Positions 41,376 through 49,387 of a stretch of DNA of 64,000 nucleotides are shown in pieces. The translations under genes and the position numbers were made by a program. This DNA is from Chryseobacterium sp. ZHDP1 (GTDB lineage Bacteria; Bacteroidota; Bacteroidia; Flavobacteriales; Weeksellaceae). The notes below the pieces were generated by a model. It had not been told where the DNA came from. It made no database searches and saw nothing but the letters and a program-made list of their open reading frames with translations. Numbering within the stretch: the stretch's first letter is position 1; each line of letters begins with the position of its first letter. Location: positions 3,968,001-4,032,000 of the forward strand of contig NZ_CP075682.1 in NCBI RefSeq assembly GCF_018603435.1. Direction: 5' to 3'.

Positions 41376-42326
41376 TTATGCTTTTATGCTGCTGTCTATT
41401 ACCTGATTATTCCAGGAAATATGTTTTACATTTTTATTAGTATCAAAAAAGAAATCTATTCTGCCGAGCAGAAGACCTGCCCATCCTACCTGATTTACCA
41501 GAACATTTTTACCCGCTCTGTTGGTAAAAGTCTGGGGTTCCGGCAGGAAGGTATGGGTATGACCGCCCAGAATAATATCAATATTTTCTGTTTTGGCAGC
41601 TAAGATTTTATCACTTATTTTATTGGGTTCGTCTTTGTAATCGTAGCCTATGTGTGAAAGGCAGATCACAAGATCACATTTTTGTTCATTTTTCAGGAAG
41701 TTTGAATAATGTTGGGCAACATCTACAGGATCGGAGTAAACCGTTTCTCCATATTGTTTTTTGCCAACGAGCCCGTCGAGTTGAATTCCCACTCCGAAAA
41801 TTCCCACTTTGATTCCGTTTTTATCGATAATCTTGTAAAGAGAAGTTTTCCCGTCCAGAACTGTATTTTTGAAATCGTAATTTGAACAGATGAAAGGGAA
41901 TTTTGCATTCGGCAAAACCTTTAAAAAACCGTTCAGTCCATTATCAAAATCATGATTTCCCATCGTGGAAGCATCATACTTCATCATCGACATTAATTTG
42001 AATTCCAGTTCCCCTCCGAAAAAATTGAAATAGGGTGTTCCCTGAAATATATCTCCCGAATCCAGAAGTAAAACATTGCTTTCCTGGTTTCTGATCTGCT
42101 GTATTAAACTTGCTCTCCTTGCAAAACCTCCCTGATTAGGATTTTTCGTATAGCTTGCGTCAAAAGGCTCTATTCTGCTGTGCTGATCGTTGGTGTGAAG
42201 AATAGTAAGTTTCGTTGCGGACTTTAAATCAAGAATGTTTAATTCTTCCGCCATCATCATATTGGGAGCTAAAGCCATTGCTAAAGTTCCGCCTCCTATT
42301 GCTTTTAAAAAACTTTTTCTATCCAT
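41376..42326 (-). CDS. 5'-nucleotidase/metallophosphatase, N-terminal part
   Basis: The 316-residue protein has a Tat-like N-terminus (MDRKSFLKAIGGGTLAMALA) and the metallophosphoesterase motifs LTILHTNDQHSRIEPF, LLLDSGDIFQGTPYFN, STMGNHDFDNG and LVICLSHIGYD with ILGGHTHTF. The C-terminal 5'-nucleotidase domain is encoded separately by the next gene downstream. The two overlap by one nucleotide. It is a surface or periplasmic enzyme for nucleotides or sugar nucleotides. Confidence 0.92.
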   Translation of the reverse strand: MDRKSFLKAIGGGTLAMALAPNMMMAEELNILDLKSATKLTILHTNDQHSRIEPFDASYTKNPNQGGFARRASLIQQIRNQESNVLLLDSGDIFQGTPYFNFFGGELEFKLMSMMKYDASTMGNHDFDNGLNGFLKVLPNAKFPFICSNYDFKNTVLDGKTSLYKIIDKNGIKVGIFGVGIQLDGLVGKKQYGETVYSDPVDVAQHYSNFLKNEQKCDLVICLSHIGYDYKDEPNKISDKILAAKTENIDIILGGHTHTFLPEPQTFTNRAGKNVLVNQVGWAGLLLGRIDFFFDTNKNVKHISWNNQVIDSSIKA

Positions 42327-43093
42327 TACTTCTTACCGATAAAATTTAAACGAACATCTGTATTAGAAACTACTTCAGGATTTTTCTTAAAATAATCAAT
42401 GAAAAGATCTCTTAATTTCATTCCTGTAGGAATCATTTCTCCTTTCGAGAAGAATTTCATATTATCGCCTCCCAATGCAAGATAGTCTGAAGTTGCAAGA
42501 TAATAATCCTGATCCGGATTTACTGCCTTTCCGTTGATTAAAGCTTTGGTTAGCTGTTTATTATTGGTTTCTATATATAAATGAGAAACAGGATTGTTTA
42601 CCTGATGTTCTGCATAATAATCAAAAAGTCCATGTAGATCGCTGCCTTTCATTTTTACGATAATTACTTCATTTTCAAAAGGCATCACTTCAAAAACACT
42701 TTTCAGTAAAATATCTCCTTTCCCGATCGTGGTACGGATTCCTCCGATGTTGATGAGGGCTGCGTCTACATTTTTCTGTAAATTTTTCTTTGCCCATACA
42801 TCAGCTCCGTCGAAAGTATAATCTGCTAAAAGATTGCCTAAATTACTGTTATCCCCCTGTTTTGTAAGATCTGTATTGGTATGAGAGATCTTTTGGTTCA
42901 TTTCTTTGTCCAGTTTCAGTTTGTAAGGTTCAATAATTTTTACAAATTCCTCATCATTTTTCAGCTCATTATTAATAGAAATATTTTTCTGCGTTCTCAC
43001 ATTCGCAATCTGCATGGAAGAAGCCGAAGAAGCCGTCTTACAAGCCGAAAGAGTAGCCAGAGCAATTCCTAATAACAAGAATTTATTTTTCAT
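42326..43093 (-). CDS. 5'-nucleotidase C-terminal domain lipoprotein
   Basis: I start the gene at ATG 43093, giving 255 residues with a lipoprotein signal MKNKFLLLGIALATLSACKT. A longer reading from 43189 would hide the signal. The body is the 5'-nucleotidase substrate domain: LGNLLADYTFDGADVWAKKN, LINIGGIRTTIGKGDILLKS and VFEVMPFENEVIIVKMKG. The substrate nucleoside is bound by this part, and the partner gene gives the metal site, so the two probably form a complex split from a single ancestral gene. Confidence 0.9.
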   Translation of the reverse strand: MKNKFLLLGIALATLSACKTASSASSMQIANVRTQKNISINNELKNDEEFVKIIEPYKLKLDKEMNQKISHTNTDLTKQGDNSNLGNLLADYTFDGADVWAKKNLQKNVDAALINIGGIRTTIGKGDILLKSVFEVMPFENEVIIVKMKGSDLHGLFDYYAEHQVNNPVSHLYIETNNKQLTKALINGKAVNPDQDYYLATSDYLALGGDNMKFFSKGEMIPTGMKLRDLFIDYFKKNPEVVSNTDVRLNFIGKK

Positions 43094-43275
43094 ACGCTGT
43101 AAATTATTTATTAAAGCATCTGTACTTATCAGTCTATTGGATAAACATTTTAGCAGATAACTTAGCCATACTTTTTTTAGTATATGCAAATATAATTATA
43201 TGTATAATAAAACATTATTAATTATTAGAAATTCTTCTCGTAAATGATTAAATTTGGCAAAAATAATTCTAACAG

Positions 43276-44148
43276 ATGAGCATTTTAAAAGGAGTAGGTG
43301 TTGCTTTGGTAACGCCCTTTAATGAAGATTTATCCGTAGATTTCGAAAGTTTAACAAAATTGGTAGACTACAATATCGAAAACGGAACCAGTTATTTAGT
43401 TGTTTTGGGAACTACAGCGGAAGCTGCAACACTTTCTGCTGAAGAAAAAAAACAGGTGGTTGAACACATCATTAAGGTTAATAATAAACGCGTTCCTTTG
43501 GTTTTAGGGATTGGCGGAAATAATACTCTTGAAGTAAAAAAACAGATTGAAGAAGCTGATCTTTCTGAATTTACAGCAGTACTTTCTGTGTCTCCTTATT
43601 ATAACAAACCTAATCAGGAAGGGCTATATCAGCATTACAAAGCGTTGGCTTCCACAGGAAAAAATATTATCATTTATAATGTACCTTCCAGAACAGGGCA
43701 GAATGTTGAAGCAGAAACAACACTGCGTCTGGCAAAAGAATTTCCGAACCTGTTCCTGATTAAAGAAGCGGCTCCGAATATTCTTCAGTATTTTGATATA
43801 TTAAGAAAAAAACCGGAAGGCTTCAATCTGGTTTCAGGAGATGATGAATATACACTTCCTGTAACTTTGGCCGGTGGAGCAGGGGTAATTTCTGTAATCG
43901 GACAGGCTTATCCTAAAGAATTTTCTACCATGGTTCAGTTAGCTTTTGATAAAAAAGTGGATGAAGCGTATGAAATTCATAACAAGCTGGTTGAGATCAC
44001 AAGACTAATTTTTGCAGAAGGAAATCCTTGTGGAGTTAAGGTAATTTTGGCAGAAATGGGAATCATCAAAAATTATCTGAGACTTCCTTTGGTAGCTGCT
44101 TCAGAAGGTCTTCATGTAAAAATTAAAGCTGAAATGGCGAATATTTAA
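43276..44148 (+). CDS. dapA: 4-hydroxy-tetrahydrodipicolinate synthase
   Basis: The 290-residue protein has the DapA motifs: GVGVALVTPFNEDLSVDFES, VLGTTAEAATLSAEE, VSPYYNKPNQEGLYQHYKAL, the catalytic Tyr in IIIYNVPSRTGQN and the Schiff-base Lys in NLFLIKEAAPN. It condenses pyruvate with aspartate semialdehyde in the lysine and diaminopimelate pathway. A terminator follows 75 nt later. Confidence 0.96.
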   Translation: MSILKGVGVALVTPFNEDLSVDFESLTKLVDYNIENGTSYLVVLGTTAEAATLSAEEKKQVVEHIIKVNNKRVPLVLGIGGNNTLEVKKQIEEADLSEFTAVLSVSPYYNKPNQEGLYQHYKALASTGKNIIIYNVPSRTGQNVEAETTLRLAKEFPNLFLIKEAAPNILQYFDILRKKPEGFNLVSGDDEYTLPVTLAGGAGVISVIGQAYPKEFSTMVQLAFDKKVDEAYEIHNKLVEITRLIFAEGNPCGVKVILAEMGIIKNYLRLPLVAASEGLHVKIKAEMANI

Positions 44149-44222
44149 AAGAGAATTGCAGTCATCTGCTTTAAAATGAACTGTGAATTTGCAATAACAT
44201 TTGAAGCAATACTAAAAATATC

Positions 44223-44251
44223 AGGTGAAAGATAAGTTCTTTCACCTTTTT
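44223..44251 (+). terminator. Terminator of dapA
   Basis: AGGTGAAAG (44223-44231) pairs with CTTTCACCT (44239-44247) with a T tract after it. A GNAT start at 44225 would lie inside the hairpin and is rejected. Confidence 0.88.
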
Positions 44252-44272
44252 CAATTTTTAAAATTTAATTAT

Positions 44273-44770
44273 ATGAAATTAATAGAAGCTACAGAAAAAG
44301 ATATTCCTCTGATTCAGAATTTGGCAAGAAGATCCTGGGAAAGTGCCTATTCAGGAATTATTTCTGCCGAACAGATTAATTATATGTTGGGAAAAATGTA
44401 TTCTAAAGAAGAAATTTCTACACATTTGAAGAATCCTGATTATCATTATTTCTTGATTTTTGATGAAAATAACAATTCTTTTGAAGGCTTTATGGGATAT
44501 GAAAACGGATATGAAGAACAGACAACCAAACTTCACAGGATTTATCTAGTTCCTGAAAGTAAGGGAAAAGGTTTCGGAAAAGAAGCCCTGAATTTTTTAA
44601 AGCAGAAAATTTCTGAGAGTAATGATAAAAGAATTATTCTGAATGTAAATAAAGAAAATAACGCTAAAAAGTTCTATGAATCTCAGGGTTTTAAAGTGTA
44701 TGATGAAGTGGTTCTGAATATTGGAGACGGTTTTGTTATGGATGATTTCCTGATGGAATTTGTATTTTAA
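44273..44770 (+). CDS. GNAT-family N-acetyltransferase
   Basis: The protein is 165 residues from ATG 44273. Motif A is KLHRIYLVPESKGKGFGKEA with the GKGFG loop, and ILNVNKENNAKKFYESQGF is motif B. It resembles acetyltransferases of the RimI/spermidine type. ATG 44225 is rejected because it lies in the dapA terminator. Confidence 0.9.
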   Translation: MKLIEATEKDIPLIQNLARRSWESAYSGIISAEQINYMLGKMYSKEEISTHLKNPDYHYFLIFDENNNSFEGFMGYENGYEEQTTKLHRIYLVPESKGKGFGKEALNFLKQKISESNDKRIILNVNKENNAKKFYESQGFKVYDEVVLNIGDGFVMDDFLMEFVF

Positions 44771-44879
44771 GATGCTGCAGATTGGAATTTTATAAATCTT
44801 AAACATAATTCTATAAAATGTGATTTATTTATTTTGTCCATCTTTGCAATACCAAATCACCTAAAACAGTACATTCATA

Positions 44880-44975
44880 TGCTTGGTGCTAAGCTTTTTT
44901 AGCTTTTTATCAGTATATATTTTTTTTCATCCTTAGTGTTTAAATTCCTGTATTAATTAATGCAGGAATTTTTTA
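44880..44975 (+). terminator. Two hairpin/T-tract elements after the GNAT gene
   Basis: ATGCTTGGTGCTAAGC then TTTTTT (44880-44900) and AAATTCCTG/CAGGAATTTTTT (44942-44974). The second is a good intrinsic terminator. The gap 44771-45066 holds nothing else I can name. Confidence 0.65.
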
Positions 44976-45066
44976 TTTATGCTAGAAATAACAAATTTCA
45001 ATTATATCACATATAATTGAAATAAAATTTTTATATTTACAATAAACATAAAAGGATTTATAAAAG

Positions 45067-45645
45067 ATGAAAATGTACGTAAAGTTTGACTTTAATACCC
45101 TCTGTAAAAAAATACTTGACGAAAAGCTTCGGGAGCATGGTCTCAAGTACAGGCTTTTGAACTTTGGTGAAGTAGAATTCTATGAATCTCTTACCCAGGA
45201 ACAGCACATAACTTTCAAAAAAAATCTGGAAGATTACGGAATAGAAATTATTGAAAATCAGAAAGCTGCATTGGTACAGAAGATTAAAGATGCCATTGTG
45301 GAGCTGATCTCTTCGGAAGAAGGTATTTCTGTAAAAGCTTCCATCTATATTTCTGAAAAGCTGAATCACAGCTACGGATATCTTTCTAATCTGTTCTCTG
45401 AAATTACCCATACGTCTATCGAAAACTTTCTTATCATCCGTAAAATAGAGTTTGCAAAAGAGCTCATTATAAGTAAAAAGCTTAGTTTTACGGAAATTGC
45501 TTACCGTCTGAATTACTCGAGTGTGGCACATCTAAGCACACAGTTTAAAAATACTACCGGCATGACGCCTTCGCAATTCCAGAAAATTATTGCACTGAGA
45601 AGGAAATTCTCACATACAAATGAACAATATCTGAAGGCTGTATGA
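45067..45645 (+). CDS. AraC-family HTH regulator
   Basis: The 192-residue protein ends in a full AraC double HTH: YISEKLNHSYGYLSNLFSEI, SIENFLIIRKIEFAKELIIS and IAYRLNYSSVAHLSTQFKNT with GMTPSQFQ. The N-terminal 75 residues (FDFNTLCKKILDEKLREHGL) are a short sensing region, not a cupin. The last 4 nt overlap the next gene (ATGA), so they are coupled. Confidence 0.9.
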   Translation: MKMYVKFDFNTLCKKILDEKLREHGLKYRLLNFGEVEFYESLTQEQHITFKKNLEDYGIEIIENQKAALVQKIKDAIVELISSEEGISVKASIYISEKLNHSYGYLSNLFSEITHTSIENFLIIRKIEFAKELIISKKLSFTEIAYRLNYSSVAHLSTQFKNTTGMTPSQFQKIIALRRKFSHTNEQYLKAV

Positions 45646-46088
45646 TCAAAGATTATCTGAATATCATTCTTGTAGAAGAAGATGAAGGAAAAAGGATTTT
45701 TTTTGAGAATATATTCAAGGATTCAAAAATAGCCATAAGAGCAAATGTTCTTCATCATATACAATCTGCTTTACAATCATTGGCTGAAGAAGATATTCCT
45801 GTTCCTGAAATATTATGGATCAGTAAAGATATGATCGAAAAATATGCTTCTGAATTTTTATCTGAAATTAAAGGAGATATCAAGTTTAATAATACGATTC
45901 TTGTTATTTATTCAGATAATTTTAAAAATGAAGACAAAGATGAGTTTCTGGTTAAAGGAGCGAATATAGTAATGGAACTTCCTGATAATTATAATAATAT
46001 GAAAAAAATAGTGAACGAAATTATTGCTATAAACTGGCAGTATCATACTTCAGGATTCAACAGGAATAATTTTATCATGAAACTGTGA
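45642..46088 (+). CDS. Degenerate response-regulator receiver protein
   Basis: The 148-residue protein has a receiver-like beta-alpha pattern (YLNIILVEEDEGKRIFFENI; ILWISKDMIEKY; NTILVIYSDNF; GANIVMELPDNYNNMKKI), but the phosphoacceptor Asp of strand 3 and the conserved Lys of strand 5 (here MELPDN) are absent. It is likely a phosphorylation-independent pseudo-receiver for the AraC partner. This is by eye only. Confidence 0.65.
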   Translation: MIKDYLNIILVEEDEGKRIFFENIFKDSKIAIRANVLHHIQSALQSLAEEDIPVPEILWISKDMIEKYASEFLSEIKGDIKFNNTILVIYSDNFKNEDKDEFLVKGANIVMELPDNYNNMKKIVNEIIAINWQYHTSGFNRNNFIMKL

Positions 46089-46107
46089 AAAATTATGGTT
46101 AAATTAT

Positions 46108-46137
46108 TTTGGAATTAAAATTAAAGTTTTATATTTG
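46108..46137 (+). promoter_or_regulatory. Promoter of the 46.1-46.66 kb non-coding transcript
   Basis: TTTG (46108-46111), 18 nt, TATATTTG (46130-46137). It is a near-perfect Bacteroidota promoter, located in front of a gene-free stretch. Confidence 0.75.
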
Positions 46138-46312
46138 TAAAGTAATACTCACACAAAGGTGATAATTAAGTAGAGAAGATACTTATATTGTCTGTGAAGC
46201 ATTACCGAAATTGAAACACAGATTTATTATATCAAAAAAACGATAAATGAATGAATAACAATTGTTTCAATCTTGAAATAAATTATATAAATCACAATGT
46301 TAGTTAAACAAA

Positions 46313-46438
46313 ATGAATTATAATAATTTCCAATTAAAAGCGCAGAAGATCTTTAAACAAAACGGTACAATCATGAAAACTCAGTACTGCCAAAGGAATA
46401 TATCGTTTCATTTTTCAAATCCTTTGTCAGAAACCTAG
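46313..46438 (+). CDS. Possible 41-residue ORF within the inverted repeat
   Basis: The ORF MNYNNFQLKAQKIFKQNGTI ends with NPLSET. Its start codon lies inside the left arm of the inverted repeat (46308-46335), so folding would hide it. This may be a small protein or chance. Confidence 0.25.
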   Translation: MNYNNFQLKAQKIFKQNGTIMKTQYCQRNISFHFSNPLSET

Positions 46439-46623
46439 TTAGTTTTTATAAATAAGCAATTGGAAACATAATTCATTTTGTTTTTTTACTTTAATTTTTA
46501 AGCTTAAACATCATAACATTATCATATCAACACACCACATCACAAAATATTAAGCGAAAAGCGAAGTGAATTTTTAAAGAAGTAAAGTAAATTTTCTTCA
46601 AATAACAGTTTTATAAGGGGAAG

Positions 46624-46656
46624 CCGCGTGAAGACAAGATCTTTTCGCGGTTTTTT
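46624..46656 (+). terminator. Terminator at the end of the RNA region
   Basis: CCGCGTGAAGA (46624-46634) pairs with TCTTTTCGCGG (46640-46650) with T6 after it. It also faces recG, which ends 5 nt later on the minus strand. Confidence 0.85.
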
Positions 46657-46660
46657 GTTT

Positions 46661-48745
46661 TCAGGAGATTTTACTCCATTTGTTTTTACCGTTATAATTT
46701 CTCAGATAGTAATTCTTAATGATCTGATTTTCCGGTCTTGATAACAGTGGATCGGCTTCTAAAATTCTTTCTACCGTCTTTTTTGTTGCCTTAATAATAG
46801 CAGAATCATTCACAAGATCCAGCCTTTTAAAATCTACAACACCGCTTTGCTGGGTTCCCAGAATATCTCCTGGACCCCGAAGCTGCATATCAACCTCAGA
46901 AATTTTGAAGCCATCGTTGGTTTCTACCATTGTTTTTATGCGGGTTCTGCTGTCTTTAGATAATTTATCCGAAGTCATCAGAATACAATAACTCTGTTCC
47001 GCACCGCGACCGACGCGTCCGCGAAGCTGGTGGAGCTGCGAAAGCCCGAATCTTTCAGAACTTTCAATAACCATTACAGAAGCATTCGGAACATTTACCC
47101 CGACTTCAATTACTGTTGTGGCAACCATAATTTCTGCTTTTCCGGAAGCAAAATAATTCATAGCGGCATCTTTTTCATCAGGTTTCATTTTTCCGTGAAG
47201 CATGGTTACATTGTAATGTGCGAAATTATCCATCACATTTTCCAGACCTTCCATCAGATTTTTGTAATCTAAAGTCTCCGATTCTTCAATTAAAGGGTAC
47301 ACAAAATAAACCTGTCTTCCTTTCTGGATTTCCTCACGGCAGAAGTTATAGACATAAGCTCGGTCTTTTTCTCTTCGGTGAGCCGTAATGATAGGCTTTC
47401 TTCCGATAGGAAGTTCATCAATAACCGAGACATCAAGATCAGAATAAAAGCTCATCGCGAGAGTTCTCGGAATCGGAGTTGCCGTCATGACCAGAATATG
47501 AGGAGGAATTTTATTTTTTGCCCAAAGTTTTGCTCTTTGTGCCACCCCAAATCTGTGCTGTTCGTCGATAATTGCCAAACCGAGATTCTTAAATTTCACT
47601 TTATCCTCCAGAACGGCATGGGTTCCTACAAGAATAGAAAGTTCACCATTTTCCAGTTCTTCATGAATTTTATTCCGTTCGGACTTTTTGGTGGAACCTG
47701 TTAAAAGCCTGATTTTAACTTCCGTTTTTTCTAAGAGCTCTTTAATTCCGTTATAATGCTGCTGAGCAAGAATTTCTGTAGGAGCCATGATGCAGCTTTG
47801 GAAACCATTGTCTTTTGCTATAAGCATCGTTAAAAGAGCAACCATGGTTTTTCCGGAACCTACATCACCCTGCAAAAGACGGTTCATCTGGATGGGACGT
47901 TTCATATCCATCCGGATTTCTTTAAGTACTCTTTTCTGAGCTCCCGTTAAATCAAACGGAAGATGATTTTCATAAAAATCATTGAAATAATCTCCGACGA
48001 TCGGAAAAGGATTTCCTGCCGTATGGCTTTTATGGTGAAGTTTTTTCAGTCCGAATCCTAACTGAAAGAAAAATGATTCTTCAAATTTTAAGCGGTAATT
48101 GGCTTTCTCAAAATGTTCCATATCCTTCGGAAAATGAATATTGAGATAGGTGTGCTGTCTTGATAAAAACTTAAATGCCTTTAAAAGATAATCCGGAAAG
48201 TTTTCGTAGATCAGATTAGGGATTTCTTTGCAGATATTTCTTAACACAACCTGAAAAAATCGTTGATTCAGCCCTCTTTTGGTGAGTTTTTCAGAACTTG
48301 GATAAATTGGTCTTAGCCTGTTTTCGGAATCTTTCTTTTCTTCGATTTCTATTTCCGGATGCGGCATAGAAAACTGATTATTGAAAACATTGATTTTCCC
48401 GAAAATAAAAACTTCCTTATTCACAGGAAGCTGTTCTTTCAGCCATTTTGAATATTGGAACCATACCAGATCCATTGATCCTGTTTCGTCATTGAATTTT
48501 GCTGAAAGTCTTTTAGTTTTTCCGGTCTGTATTTCCTGAATGTTTGTGATTCTTCCTTTCAGCTGTACGTCTGTGGAGAGGTCTCCGAGCTGCGAAACCT
48601 TGTGAACTTTGCTTTTATCCAGATAACGGAGCGGGTAGAAGTTCAGCAGATCTTCCACGGTGGAAATTCCCAATACACTTTTGATAAGTTTGGCTTTTTC
48701 CGGACCGATTCCTTTTACGTATTCTATGGAGGTTTCTAAAGTCAT
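46661..48745 (-). CDS. recG: ATP-dependent DNA helicase RecG
   Basis: About 694 residues from ATG 48745 (a GTG 12 nt upstream is possible). The N-terminal wedge domain contains SIEYVKGIGPEKAKLIKSVL (helix-hairpin-helix), then the helicase core: Walker A GDVGSGKTMVALL, DEQHRFGVAQR (DExH), TATPIPRTLAMSFYSDL, and motif VI QLRGRVGRG with SYCILMT. RecG remodels stalled replication forks and Holliday junctions. Length is normal. Confidence 0.96.
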   Translation of the reverse strand: MTLETSIEYVKGIGPEKAKLIKSVLGISTVEDLLNFYPLRYLDKSKVHKVSQLGDLSTDVQLKGRITNIQEIQTGKTKRLSAKFNDETGSMDLVWFQYSKWLKEQLPVNKEVFIFGKINVFNNQFSMPHPEIEIEEKKDSENRLRPIYPSSEKLTKRGLNQRFFQVVLRNICKEIPNLIYENFPDYLLKAFKFLSRQHTYLNIHFPKDMEHFEKANYRLKFEESFFFQLGFGLKKLHHKSHTAGNPFPIVGDYFNDFYENHLPFDLTGAQKRVLKEIRMDMKRPIQMNRLLQGDVGSGKTMVALLTMLIAKDNGFQSCIMAPTEILAQQHYNGIKELLEKTEVKIRLLTGSTKKSERNKIHEELENGELSILVGTHAVLEDKVKFKNLGLAIIDEQHRFGVAQRAKLWAKNKIPPHILVMTATPIPRTLAMSFYSDLDVSVIDELPIGRKPIITAHRREKDRAYVYNFCREEIQKGRQVYFVYPLIEESETLDYKNLMEGLENVMDNFAHYNVTMLHGKMKPDEKDAAMNYFASGKAEIMVATTVIEVGVNVPNASVMVIESSERFGLSQLHQLRGRVGRGAEQSYCILMTSDKLSKDSRTRIKTMVETNDGFKISEVDMQLRGPGDILGTQQSGVVDFKRLDLVNDSAIIKATKKTVERILEADPLLSRPENQIIKNYYLRNYNGKNKWSKIS

Positions 48746-48781
48746 TTTAGGAGCCACGAATTTCGGGAAAAATTAGAAATT

Positions 48782-48808
48782 AAAAAAGGCTCTCATTACT
48801 GAAAGCCT
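48782..48808 (-). terminator. Terminator of the thioredoxin-like gene
   Basis: Reading the minus strand, AGGCTTTCagtaatGAGAGCCT (hairpin at plus 48787-48807) is followed by a T-run (plus A6 at 48783-48788). Confidence 0.7.
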
Positions 48809-48814
48809 GTATTT

Positions 48815-49348
48815 TTATTCTTTTATTTTAGATTTAAATTTTTTCTGATAATCTTCCCACTGCTCCCGCGAACGTATTTTCTTGAAAAGATCTTTAGAAA
48901 TAAATTCCAGATAAGGTTCTAATTCCTTTGCGGATAATTCTCCCTGTAAAATGGTGATCGGATTACCGCTTTCATCCAGAAAAACCGTACTCGGAACGGC
49001 TGCAACATTCATATACTGAGTGAATTCGTGTAAGGAATTTCTTCCTTTCTTATGTTCTGTATTCGGATTAGAAAACTTTCTGCCGAAAATTTCAATTTCT
49101 TTTTTATCTTCCGCATTAAATTTTACCGGATAGTAACTCTCATTCAGCATATCAGAAATTACCTGATGTCCGTATGTTTTTTTATCCATGATCTTACACG
49201 GACCGCACCAGTCTGCGTAAAAATCGATAAGAATTTTTTTAGGATTTTCTTTTTGTGCTTTCAGTGCTTCTTCAATCGTCATCCATTTTACCTGCGCAAA
49301 ACTGAAAGTGACCAGAAAGAGTGCTATTAAACTTATAATTTTCTTCAT
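48815..49348 (-). CDS. Secreted thioredoxin-family protein
   Basis: From ATG 49348 the protein has 177 residues with a signal peptide MKKIISLIALFLVTFSFAQ. A start at 49378 would add ten residues ahead of it. The thioredoxin motif is FYADWCGPCKIMDKK (WCGPC) near residue 45, with VPSTVFLDESGNPI giving the cis-Pro. It is a periplasmic thiol-disulfide oxidoreductase of the thioredoxin-like (DsbD-gamma/TlpA) type. Not obviously coupled to recG. Confidence 0.9.
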   Translation of the reverse strand: MKKIISLIALFLVTFSFAQVKWMTIEEALKAQKENPKKILIDFYADWCGPCKIMDKKTYGHQVISDMLNESYYPVKFNAEDKKEIEIFGRKFSNPNTEHKKGRNSLHEFTQYMNVAAVPSTVFLDESGNPITILQGELSAKELEPYLEFISKDLFKKIRSREQWEDYQKKFKSKIKE

Positions 49349-49387
49349 GATTTGGTATTTTGAAGTAAATGTAAGCATTTACTATTT

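Larger units (their letters stand above)
46144..46656 (+). ncRNA. Candidate structured RNA (about 510 nt)
   Basis: The stretch between a good promoter (to 46137) and a strong terminator (46624-46656) has no sizeable ORF. It contains a large inverted repeat: ACAAAATGAATTAT and TTTCCAATT (46308-46335) face AATTGGAAA and ATAATTCATTTTGT (46458-46481), followed by T7. The enclosed 122 nt contain most of a 41-codon ORF. The candidate could be one or two RNAs, since the T7 at 46481 may already terminate. No similarity to a known RNA class is recognised. Confidence 0.55.

Noticed and set aside
44225..44272. Longer start for the GNAT gene
   Set aside because: It lies inside the dapA terminator hairpin.
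46308..46487. Retron-like ncRNA
   Set aside because: The inverted repeat is suggestive, but there is no reverse transcriptase nearby.
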